The position numbers and the translations under genes are program-made. A stretch of 64,000 nt of DNA, taken from contig NZ_FXAT01000006.1 of NCBI RefSeq assembly GCF_900177725.1, positions 393,390 through 457,389 on the forward strand, in the 5' to 3' direction. This document shows, piece by piece, positions 8,615 through 16,395 of this stretch. A model generated the notes under the pieces. It worked only from the letters and a program-made list of their open reading frames with translations. It was not told the DNA's origin and made no database searches. Every line of letters starts with the position of its first letter. Position 1 is the first letter of the stretch. This DNA comes from Paraburkholderia susongensis (GTDB lineage: Bacteria > Pseudomonadota > Gammaproteobacteria > Burkholderiales > Burkholderiaceae).

Positions 8615-9634
8615 TTAGAGAATGGTCATGGTGAGTGTGGCGGTTGCCTGGATCTTGCCGGCGGTTGGCGTTGCGCTTCCCACGCGCAGGACGGTCGCCT
8701 CGAGCGAGAACGGCGATTGCATGCCGCCGTTTGGCGTATGGACGAGCGTGCTCGCCGGATCGTCCGGCCTCAGGATCGTACCGGTGGACACGTCCTTCAG
8801 GCGGATAGCGAGATTCGTCGCTCCGGTGTTCTTCAGCATGCTTGCGTCGTTGGGATCGGGTGTGCCGGCCAGCGCCGCGGTGATCGACGCCGGTGGCGTC
8901 GGCCCGGAGCAGAGCACAGTGAACTGGACTGGCTGCGTGGGACCCGACGTGGTCGACACGTCCGTTGGGCCGAACAGGCCGAAGTCGATGTTCAGCGTGC
9001 TGCTATTGACCGAGCAGCTCGGCAACACCTTGACGTTGATGCCGCTGCCGTTGATTGATAGAACGGTCTTGCCGTCGCCGTCGGTCTGGCCCGAACCCAC
9101 CAGGCCAAACTGGACGTTGACATTGCTCGCGATGTCGCCGGTCTTGAACAACTGGATCCGGAACTGAGCGCCGGCGCCGAAGTAGTTGTAGACCACCTCC
9201 TGGGGACCATTCGTGCCCACGGCGGCCTGGATCGGAAACGGGAAATCCGACACGGTGCCGCTTGCGCGAATGTAGCTGAGCTTGAACCCGATACCCGGCA
9301 CATTGGTGTTGTAGATACCCGCGATGCTGGACGGAGTCGCCCCGACGAGGTTCATCGTCAAGGTGCCGCCGTTCGTGCAGGCCATGACGCCCGTTTGGAT
9401 GGGAAATGCGGTGGACAGGCCCGTCGCGATCAACGAACCGATCGCGAGGCCGGGATCGATCGACACCGAATTGTCCTGGAACTGGACAGTGGCTTGCACC
9501 TGCTGATAGCCGGCTCCACCGATGCTCTGCTGGATGATTGTGATATCAGCGGGAGTCAACTGGAGACACGTAGCGGACGCGATACGCGCGATTCCGAGGC
9601 TGACGAGTACAAGAAATTTGACGAGTCTTTTCAT
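8615..9634 (-). CDS. Fimbrial tip adhesin-like protein (chaperone-usher type)
   Basis: A 339-residue exported protein. The signal peptide is MKRLVKFLVLVSLG..IASA, with cleavage likely before TCLQL. The N-terminal half has no clear family signature. The C-terminal half, from about residue 190 (VLPSCSVNSSTLNIDFG), has the paired cysteines, conserved Gly/Ala spacing and final beta-strand (GKIQATATLTMTIL) of type 1 pilin domains. Two-domain architecture is typical of tip adhesins. No chaperone, usher or major pilin gene is in the window, so assembly would need genes elsewhere. It sits 77 bases downstream of tssA and 40 bases upstream of the glycosyltransferase gene. The upstream ribosome-binding site is weak. 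Confidence 0.78.
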   Translation of the reverse strand: MKRLVKFLVLVSLGIARIASATCLQLTPADITIIQQSIGGAGYQQVQATVQFQDNSVSIDPGLAIGSLIATGLSTAFPIQTGVMACTNGGTLTMNLVGATPSSIAGIYNTNVPGIGFKLSYIRASGTVSDFPFPIQAAVGTNGPQEVVYNYFGAGAQFRIQLFKTGDIASNVNVQFGLVGSGQTDGDGKTVLSINGSGINVKVLPSCSVNSSTLNIDFGLFGPTDVSTTSGPTQPVQFTVLCSGPTPPASITAALAGTPDPNDASMLKNTGATNLAIRLKDVSTGTILRPDDPASTLVHTPNGGMQSPFSLEATVLRVGSATPTAGKIQATATLTMTIL

Positions 9635-9711
9635 TGGAAATTATTTTGTGAGCCGATGTGCCGTACGGCTTGACTGACGAAGAAGCATCGGGCGGTGACA
9701 GGCGAGATGGA

Positions 9712-10821
9712 TCAGTTGTCGACTTCATCCCATTTGACCAGCAGGTCGGCTGGAATGACATGGGCGAGTTCTGAAAAACGCTTGCCGACCATCCGCTCCG
9801 ATTGACGCAGCAAGATGATGACGGGGCTGCTCGGTTCGTTCTGTTCAAACCACCTGCGTGTTTCCTGAATCGCCGTGAGTGCGCTCCAGCGGTCCGTGGG
9901 CAGCGCTGCGGGTAGCGCTGTGGACGTTGGCGGCGCGGATGCGTTGGGTATTGGGTTTAATAGCGGGTTGAATGGTGTGCCGGATGGTGGCGACGGGACC
10001 GCTGAGCCCGGCGCTGGCATCGCAGCGGGCGCGGTGTCGACGGGCGTTTGCGCCGCGGGTCGCGCACCGGCCGGCACCGATGAGCTGCCGCCATCCAGTT
10101 GCGGTTGCGCGAACGGCCGCAGCAGTCGAGACAGCGTGCTGAGATCGGGTGCATCGGCGCCGAGCGTTGTGTCGCACCACGCGGCGATACTCGCGGTGAA
10201 ACGCTGCGCGTCGACGAACGCGGCAACGGCGGCGTCGCGCCGCCCCCAAAGTTCCTTGAGCAGGAGAGTGACGGATTCCGGCGCGAGCGCGTCTTTCTGG
10301 CGCGGCATCGCGAATGACTTTTCGATGTCGCGCAGATGCAATTGCAGACCCGCGGCCTTCGGCATGGCGATATCGCGTGCGTCACCGAGGGCGCCGTCGG
10401 GGTCGACCAGCGCGGCGATCGCATTCGCGTACATGACGGGGTCGCGCTCGCCGTCCAGCATGGGCAGCGGATGCAGCGCTTCACTGTAGCATTCGAACAT
10501 CGCATTCAGGAACGCCAGCCCGTCGCGCAGCCCCGTCGCGCCGTCGAGCCGGGCTCGGCAGCGCAACAGGATCACCGCAAGGCGGATGTCTTTCGTGCGC
10601 AACAGTAGCGCGCGGCACTCGCGTTCGATCTCGGCCCAGTTGGCGGCCGGCGGAACGTCGACGAAATCGCCGTATTGCGCCTCGACGCGCGGGGCGGCAG
10701 CGGCGAGCAGCATCACGAAATCCGGATCGTATTCGAGATCGGGGCCGCAGGGCGCGTCGACGCTGACCGGTTCGAGCAGCTCGGCGTAGCGCAGGAGAGC
10801 CGCGGGTGGGTGGGCGTTCAT
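9712..10821 (-). CDS. tssA: TssA, T6SS baseplate/sheath priming protein
   Basis: A 369-residue protein with an N-terminal ImpA domain (about residues 10-130, including PCGPDLEYDPDF and the helical LRCRARLDGATGL). A Pro/Ala-rich linker covers about residues 245-305, and a short C-terminal block holds EPSSPVIILLRQSERMVG, the typical TssA C-terminal motif. TssA docks at the baseplate and primes tube and sheath polymerisation. It lies 17 bases downstream of tssG, in the minus-strand operon. GGAG sits nine bases before the start. Assignment is firm. Confidence 0.93.
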   Translation of the reverse strand: MNAHPPAALLRYAELLEPVSVDAPCGPDLEYDPDFVMLLAAAAPRVEAQYGDFVDVPPAANWAEIERECRALLLRTKDIRLAVILLRCRARLDGATGLRDGLAFLNAMFECYSEALHPLPMLDGERDPVMYANAIAALVDPDGALGDARDIAMPKAAGLQLHLRDIEKSFAMPRQKDALAPESVTLLLKELWGRRDAAVAAFVDAQRFTASIAAWCDTTLGADAPDLSTLSRLLRPFAQPQLDGGSSSVPAGARPAAQTPVDTAPAAMPAPGSAVPSPPSGTPFNPLLNPIPNASAPPTSTALPAALPTDRWSALTAIQETRRWFEQNEPSSPVIILLRQSERMVGKRFSELAHVIPADLLVKWDEVDN

Positions 10822-10838
10822 ATGGAGAAACTCCAGGA

Positions 10839-11885
10839 TCAGTCGTTGTATTGCTCAGGTTCGAACACCATGCCGACGACAGGCTGTTCGTCCATCGATT
10901 CGCCGAGCCATGTCGAGTAGCCGAGTCGTTGGGACGAGCCGGTGCAGGCGGGCGGCGCAGCGCGTGGCTTGACCAGCAGCTTGACCTCCCACGCATACTC
11001 GTGGCCGACGAAGGCCCGCACCCATTCGACGAAGGTGGCTAGATCCTCTCCGTGCGGCGTGAGGCGCAGGTACTGGTCGAGGTCGAGCGGGCCGACTACG
11101 AGACGGAACTTGTGCTGACGGTCGGGAATCGCCTCGCCGAGTTGTGCACATTCGCCCATGATGGCTGCCTGCCCCGGCACGCCGAGCTTCGTGTGTTCCG
11201 ATCCGGACAGATGGATCCAATGCGGCACGAACTCCTCGACAGTCATCGGTACACCGAAGTAATGCGACAGCGTCGCGGCGAGGCCGTCCGGATTGCGCGC
11301 CTCGCGCACGAGGTGTGCCGCTGCGCTGTAGCGCGCGTGCGTCGGCAGACAGGAATGCTGCGCCTCGGCCGGGTCGACGCCGCTCAGGCTTGCGATGTAG
11401 AAGGAAAATGTTTCGTCGCCGGGCCGGTCGAGCGATGCGGTGGCCTGCGCCGATGCCCACGCGCGATAGAACTGTGACAGCGCGCGATGGTGGAAGAGGT
11501 CGACGAGGTGAACGAGCGCATGATCCTGATGACTCTCGACACGGCTGTACGCCAGCTCGGTCATGTGCAGCGGCAGCGGCCCCTGCGGTCCCCAGACACC
11601 GAGCCCGAACAGGCGAACGTCGAGGCGGCCGTTGCGCGTGCCGAGCGACGCGATTTCGCGCGGCGCGAATGTCATGGTCGGCTGCTGGCTGATCCGGAAC
11701 GGTTCCTCGCCCGGCAGGCGCGCGTTGCCCGGCAAGGGCATGGCCGGGGCGCGCGCGGAGATCGCGCGCAGCAGGCTCATGAAACCGGATTGCCACGGCG
11801 TCTGCGGGTCGAACCAGGCATCGAGCGACTGAGGATCGAGCGGTGGCTGCGCGGGTGCGATAGCGGTCGTGTGCGGCGTGTCCAT
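10839..11885 (-). CDS. tssG: TssG, T6SS baseplate wedge protein
   Basis: A 348-residue TssG (VasB/ImpH) protein, a component of the TssEFGK baseplate. Family signatures are GFMSLLRAISARAP near the N-terminus, the EPFRISQQPTMTFAPREI segment, then FGLGVWGPQGPLPLH, and the RLVVGPLDLDQYLRLTP stretch near the C-terminus. It begins on the base next to the tssF stop codon (11886-11888), which implies coupled translation with its structural partner. Confidence 0.95.
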   Translation of the reverse strand: MDTPHTTAIAPAQPPLDPQSLDAWFDPQTPWQSGFMSLLRAISARAPAMPLPGNARLPGEEPFRISQQPTMTFAPREIASLGTRNGRLDVRLFGLGVWGPQGPLPLHMTELAYSRVESHQDHALVHLVDLFHHRALSQFYRAWASAQATASLDRPGDETFSFYIASLSGVDPAEAQHSCLPTHARYSAAAHLVREARNPDGLAATLSHYFGVPMTVEEFVPHWIHLSGSEHTKLGVPGQAAIMGECAQLGEAIPDRQHKFRLVVGPLDLDQYLRLTPHGEDLATFVEWVRAFVGHEYAWEVKLLVKPRAAPPACTGSSQRLGYSTWLGESMDEQPVVGMVFEPEQYND

Positions 11886-13766
11886 TTATACCGCTCCGCG
11901 TCCGCCCATGCGCGGCCGCCATTGCGTGATGAGGCCTCGCTGCATCGATCGAAGTTCGGTTTCGGTGAAGACGTTGATCGACACATGACGGGCAAGGTAA
12001 TGCTCGAGTACGAGACCAAACAGATATGGGCTGATGCCGGAGAAACCGGTCTCGTCGACTGTCAGTTCGCAACGCACGCCCCGCCCGTAGACGAGTAACC
12101 CCTGGCCCGGCAGACGCCGGACGACGGGTTCGGTGCGCGCGCCCACGAGCGCCTCGATCTGCCTTGCCTGTTCGCGCTCGCCCGGGGTGATGAAGAGCTT
12201 CAGCATGTTGCGCAGCGCCTGGCCACCGTCGCCGTGATCGAGTTCGACAAGCGGCATGTAGTTGAAGCTCAACTGGCGAATCAGACGCCACGCCGTTTCA
12301 CCGCTCGCATAGGGCGCGCGCGGCGCGCTTGGCGCGTGCACGAGGCTGACGCCTTCGATTGGCACCGAGTCGGACATCGTGAGGTCGACCTTGCCGTTGC
12401 GTGGGATCAGGCGCGGCAGGTCGCGGTTCGTGACCCATGCTTCGACGGACAGGTAGCGGATGTCGTCGGCGTATGGCGCCTCGACCTGATCGACGAGCGA
12501 TACGTAGACTTCAGTGCCGATATACGGTGTGCGGGTGCCGTACTTGCGCGCGTTGGCCGACAGCGCGCGTTGCTCGCGACGCACCGAGAAATAGCGGCCG
12601 TGGTTGCCGACGTCGCTGTGCAGCGTCTGGTAGAGCGGATTGAATTCGACTTCGAGCGAGGTTTCGGCCCTTTTGCCGAACACGCGCGATACCGAAAAGA
12701 TTTCGTAGTCGAGTGGCCGCGTGCGATCGGCGAGCAGGTGGAATTCTGTTTGCGCGCGATTGATTTCGACACGGTCGGTGCGCTTGGGAAACAGATTGAC
12801 GACCGGCGTGCAGAACAGCAGGAAGCGCGACGCGTCGACGTGCGTGGCCAGCTCTTCCGGCAGGCGGTCGAGCAGTAGCACCACTTCGGCTTCGTTGCTG
12901 TCCACGCGCGCAAGGCCCGGCGCTAACTGCGTGAGCGCGATGAAATAGAAGCGCTGGCGGCACGCGAAATATTCCTGCAGCAGATTATGACCGTGGAAGG
13001 CATTCCAGGTGAGCGGCAGCAGTCCTTGATCCGCTTGCAGGCCTTCGAACTCGACCGGCGATTTCGCGATCACATGCCCTTCGCCGCGCGGCGCGCCATA
13101 CGTGCGTACCACTGAAGCGACGCTGCCGGCATGAATCAGCTCGAACAGATGCGAGGCAATGCGCTCGTCGCCGCCGAGATAGATAGGCAGGCGGTCGAAG
13201 TCCGGCATCTGGCTGAACTTGACCTCGCCCGTCGTGCGCAGGCGCAGCCGCAAGGCGCCGCGCAATTGTTGATGGGGTAGCAGATAGCGATCGGTGTTGG
13301 GGATATCCGGCGGCACGGCGGTGAGCCGCGCCTCGGCGATCTCGATCGGCCACAGCGTCACGTCCTGACTGCTGCGGAATTCGCACGCCGTCTGCTCGCC
13401 AGGTGGAATTGCCGAGCGCAACATGCTGTGGCGCGGCACCTTCACACCCTTCTTGAAATCGCCGGCGCGCAGGCTGGGCCGTAGTTGTGCGACGGCAATC
13501 GACGGAGTGGGCGCGACGTAATTCGGGTAGACCACTTCGAGCAGCCGCTGCGTAAAGCGCGGAAACTCGGCGTCGAGTTTGATCTGCGTGCGCGCCGACG
13601 TGAAGCAGAAAGCCTCGATGAGGCGCTCCACATAGGGGTCGGCGACCTCGATGCCGTCCATGCCGAGGCGGCGGGCGATCTTCGGGTGCTGCGCGGCGAA
13701 TTCGCCGGCCATCTCCCGCATGTAGGTCAGTTCGCTGTTGTAGTAGTCGAGAAATTGAGGATCCAT
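11886..13766 (-). CDS. tssF: TssF, T6SS baseplate wedge protein
   Basis: A 626-residue TssF (VasA/ImpG), forming the wedge with TssG. I place the start at 13766 because the protein then begins MDPQFLDYYNSELTYMREMA, the standard TssF N-terminus; the open frame continues 13 codons further upstream into tssE. Other family segments are GMDGIEVADPYVERLIEAF and RRLPGQGLLVYGRGVRCEL near the C-terminus. It is one base from the tssE stop and directly abuts tssG. Confidence 0.95.
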   Translation of the reverse strand: MDPQFLDYYNSELTYMREMAGEFAAQHPKIARRLGMDGIEVADPYVERLIEAFCFTSARTQIKLDAEFPRFTQRLLEVVYPNYVAPTPSIAVAQLRPSLRAGDFKKGVKVPRHSMLRSAIPPGEQTACEFRSSQDVTLWPIEIAEARLTAVPPDIPNTDRYLLPHQQLRGALRLRLRTTGEVKFSQMPDFDRLPIYLGGDERIASHLFELIHAGSVASVVRTYGAPRGEGHVIAKSPVEFEGLQADQGLLPLTWNAFHGHNLLQEYFACRQRFYFIALTQLAPGLARVDSNEAEVVLLLDRLPEELATHVDASRFLLFCTPVVNLFPKRTDRVEINRAQTEFHLLADRTRPLDYEIFSVSRVFGKRAETSLEVEFNPLYQTLHSDVGNHGRYFSVRREQRALSANARKYGTRTPYIGTEVYVSLVDQVEAPYADDIRYLSVEAWVTNRDLPRLIPRNGKVDLTMSDSVPIEGVSLVHAPSAPRAPYASGETAWRLIRQLSFNYMPLVELDHGDGGQALRNMLKLFITPGEREQARQIEALVGARTEPVVRRLPGQGLLVYGRGVRCELTVDETGFSGISPYLFGLVLEHYLARHVSINVFTETELRSMQRGLITQWRPRMGGRGAV

Positions 13767-13767
13767 G

Positions 13768-14286
13768 TCAGTGCTCCCTGCGCGAGTCCATATCGAGCGG
13801 GACATGGTTCATTTCGATGTCGAACGCACTCTGAATGCGGAATTCGAGCGGATAGGGCGACCAGTGCATGAGCCCGTCGATTTCGAATATCAACTGGTTG
13901 TAGCGGATTGGATCCGTGCTGCGCAGCGGCCGAATGCGCAGCGATTCGGGGATCAGGCGCGGCTCGAAGCGGACGATCGCGGTGCGGACCATCTTCTCGA
14001 CAGCTTCCCAGTTGCGATTGGTGAGATAGCTGCCGGACAGCGGGGCTATTCCGTAATTGACGACCGACTCGGCCACTGCCGCGTGCCGCGTCGCATCGAG
14101 CTCGTCATCGAGGCTGGTCGTGTTGAGCAGTAGGCTCAAGTCACGCTCGATGATGCGATGCATGCGCTCGGCGTTGGGCGCGTAAGCATCGGGATGCTCG
14201 GTTTGCCGCTGGGGCGCGTTGTCGAGCAGGCGATCGATGAGCGAGGGCATGTACGCCTGCCGATGCCGGATGTCGGACGGGCTCAT
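13768..14286 (-). CDS. tssE: TssE, gp25-like T6SS baseplate protein
   Basis: A 172-residue gp25-like lysozyme-fold protein that links the baseplate to the sheath. The start at 14286 overlaps the tagJ stop (ATGA), giving MSPSDIRHRQAYMPSLIDRLL. An alternative in-frame start 12 codons later (14250) gives the canonical MPSLIDRLLD. The conserved IERDLSLLLNTT, the VNYGIAPLSG core and the IRRFEP-like IVRFEPRLIPESL segment are all present. The open frame continues upstream for over 100 codons, but that part overlaps tagJ and is not coding. Confidence 0.93.
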   Translation of the reverse strand: MSPSDIRHRQAYMPSLIDRLLDNAPQRQTEHPDAYAPNAERMHRIIERDLSLLLNTTSLDDELDATRHAAVAESVVNYGIAPLSGSYLTNRNWEAVEKMVRTAIVRFEPRLIPESLRIRPLRSTDPIRYNQLIFEIDGLMHWSPYPLEFRIQSAFDIEMNHVPLDMDSRREH

Positions 14287-15119
14287 GTCTGCTCGTCGTG
14301 AATGAACCGGCATTCGCCGATTTCGAGCAGGCCGAAGTCTCCCTTGTCGGTACTCCAGGTTTTCTGGCCGAGCGCGATTACACCGGTTTCGCCGACGTCC
14401 TTCCATGTGGTTTCGCGCGCGAGCCGAATCGCGGATGGGCCGTTTTCCGAACCTGGATAGCGTACCGGCAAATAGCCACGCAGCACGGCGGCGTTGCGCA
14501 GGCCGACGACGGCTGAACGCCAGACAAGGTCGGTCAGCGCGGTGATCGGCCCGAGCGTGAGCGATTTCATTGCGTCGAACGGCACCCAGCGGTAGCCGCC
14601 CGCGACAGCCAGTTCGCACACGGGACCAAGCCGGGTATCGCTGTCGCTCAGCCACTCGAACGCGCCGATCTGTGTGCTTTCGCCGCGCGTTGCCGGCGCG
14701 TCGTTAAAGGCGGCGGTGCGCAGTTCATCGGCCGCGGCGAGCTTGCCTTCTCCGAGCCTGATGTTGGCCTGTACGAGTGAATTGGCCCAGGCCGGCAGCG
14801 GATCGATCTCGCCCGGTGTGCGCTGACCGCCGAACACCTCGGCGCGGAACATCTCGCTCTGGATCAGCCCGCGATACAACTTCGCGCGCGACGCCCCCTC
14901 GGGCTCGAGCGTGGCCCATGTCTGCAACTGCTGCAGCGCGCGCCGCCATTCGCCGCCGAGGCACAGCAGTTCGAACAGCAGCCAGCGCTCGCGCACGCTC
15001 GACGGATGCCTGCGCACGTTATCTATCGTCTGCGCCTTGAGTTCGTCGAAGGTCTGCGTGTCGAGCAGGCTGCGAAGTGTCGGAGTGTCTGATACGGGTA
15101 GATCAGCGGTCATTTTCAT
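14283..15119 (-). CDS. tagJ: TagJ (ImpE family), T6SS accessory protein
   Basis: A 278-residue ImpE-family protein. It starts at 15119 (MKMTADLPVSDTPTLRSLL); an ATG two codons later is also possible. The start overlaps the end of tagK by 17 bases. The N-terminal half is TPR-like (RERWLLFELLCLGGEWRRAL). The C-terminal half has the family block GYRWVPFDAMKSLTLGPI and the RYPGSENGPSAIRLARET motif. In other species TagJ binds the sheath protein TssB and aids ClpV-mediated disassembly, which fits the divergent tssH next door. Confidence 0.9.
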   Translation of the reverse strand: MKMTADLPVSDTPTLRSLLDTQTFDELKAQTIDNVRRHPSSVRERWLLFELLCLGGEWRRALQQLQTWATLEPEGASRAKLYRGLIQSEMFRAEVFGGQRTPGEIDPLPAWANSLVQANIRLGEGKLAAADELRTAAFNDAPATRGESTQIGAFEWLSDSDTRLGPVCELAVAGGYRWVPFDAMKSLTLGPITALTDLVWRSAVVGLRNAAVLRGYLPVRYPGSENGPSAIRLARETTWKDVGETGVIALGQKTWSTDKGDFGLLEIGECRFIHDEQT

Positions 15120-16062
15120 CGGGTGATTCGGGTTCTTCGTATTCAATGGAGTCGGGCGTGGGCATATGGCTGTCCACGCTGACCATGTGGTGTTCCTCAC
15201 GGGCAAGCGGTGCCGCCGGGCTGGTGCGGCGCGCGGAGACGCCGCGCGGCGCGAGTAGCGCGAGGATTTCGTGCGACTCGTCCGACTCGAAGATCTGGCC
15301 GGCGCCGAAGGAGTCGAGGCTGTCCAGCAGCGTGTCGACGTTTTTACCATTCATGAGCAGATCGAACACCGACGATTCGCCATGCGAAGGATCCGCGAGG
15401 TCGGCGAATGGATCGTGCTGGGCCCTGATGGGCGGCGCGCTTTCGTGTGCGGTTGTCGTCCTCAGTTCGTGCGTAGTGCCGGTGCTCTTTTGGCTCAGGA
15501 GCGCCCGACGGTATTCGAGCGTGAGCGCGGCGAGCGGGTCCGATTCGTGGACGTCGGACGGCGCGAGCATCGTTGTGCCGGCGTGTGCGTCGTCTTCCTG
15601 TGCGAGCAGTTCGCGCCCGATATGTAGTGGATCGCAGTGGTTGTCGTCGGCGAGCGCGACCAGATCGCTTAAGTCCTCCGGCTTTGTGAGCACGGGCTCG
15701 ATCCGGACTGTTGTCGGCGTGCGCATCGGCGGCGCCGGGCGATTCGCTGCAAAAGTGGGCGGCGCTTCGCGTGATGGGTTCGATGGAAAATCGGACATGG
15801 GTTGAAAGTCGGCATTCGCGTGTGACTTGTTGCTGCCAGACGACCGGTTCGCCTCAGCGTTGCTGTTCCTGCCTGTGTGGGCCGCGCGGCCAGCCGTGCT
15901 CGTGCCAGAGAGGCCGCTTCGCGGAACAGGTGCAGGGACAGGTGGAGAAACGGGCCGCAAAGCAGACGGCATTCGCCCGATGGACTGGATCGTCCTCGCG
16001 AACATCCTGAATGCGTCTGCTTCGAAGGGTGAGGTATCCCACCGGGTCAGATATCCGGTCAT
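15103..16062 (-). CDS. tagK: TagK-like T6SS-associated protein
   Basis: A protein of about 319 residues that I match to the Burkholderia TagK family by its C-terminal half: DPLAALTLEYRRALLSQ, the LLDSLDSFGAGQIFESDESH block and the tail with LLAPRGVSARR and REEHHMVSVDSHMP. The first 130 residues are low-complexity (Pro/Ser/Ala/Arg) and probably disordered. The start is uncertain. I chose 16062 (MTGYLTRWDTSPF), which has GGGG about seven bases upstream; the frame stays open to 16155, and starts further downstream are also possible. The biochemical role of TagK is not settled. As first gene of the minus-strand run it marks the operon promoter. Confidence 0.7.
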   Translation of the reverse strand: MTGYLTRWDTSPFEADAFRMFARTIQSIGRMPSALRPVSPPVPAPVPRSGLSGTSTAGRAAHTGRNSNAEANRSSGSNKSHANADFQPMSDFPSNPSREAPPTFAANRPAPPMRTPTTVRIEPVLTKPEDLSDLVALADDNHCDPLHIGRELLAQEDDAHAGTTMLAPSDVHESDPLAALTLEYRRALLSQKSTGTTHELRTTTAHESAPPIRAQHDPFADLADPSHGESSVFDLLMNGKNVDTLLDSLDSFGAGQIFESDESHEILALLAPRGVSARRTSPAAPLAREEHHMVSVDSHMPTPDSIEYEEPESPDENDR

Positions 16063-16395
16063 GATCTGCCCCGTCAACGAACGCGAAGGAAATTTGCCGG
16101 TGTAGCGTGCATTGGGGAAACTCTCTCGCGGCGGAAAGTACAAAACGACCCGCAAAAAATGCGGGCTGACGTATGGGTTGCATTAAGGGATGCATTACGG
16201 AACAGATGGTACCTGGCACGTCGCGGGCGGAATATGGGCGACGGCCCAAATACACACGGCAGCCGACAAGCTATGCTCTGTCACACGATCACTTCGATCT
16301 GCGCGCGCTTTCGAATACACACCCCGGCTAGTGCGCCGAATGTCGAACCGAGGTCGCGTCTCGCTCGCTACAACATCTTCACTTGCTACGTCATC
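16063..16395. promoter_or_regulatory. Divergent promoter region between tagK and tssH
   Basis: These 333 bases separate the minus-strand tagK-tssA operon from plus-strand tssH, so both promoters should lie here. The open frame continues upstream of tssH through this region, but its translation has no resemblance to ClpV and I treat it as non-coding. I could not identify a convincing sigma-54 or sigma-70 promoter by eye. TGGCACG at 16214-16220 looks like half of a -24/-12 element but lacks the downstream TTGC. Confidence 0.5.

Noticed and set aside
16210..16230. Sigma-54 (-24/-12) promoter for tssH
   Set aside because: TGGCACG is present but the -12 TTGC element is missing at the right distance.
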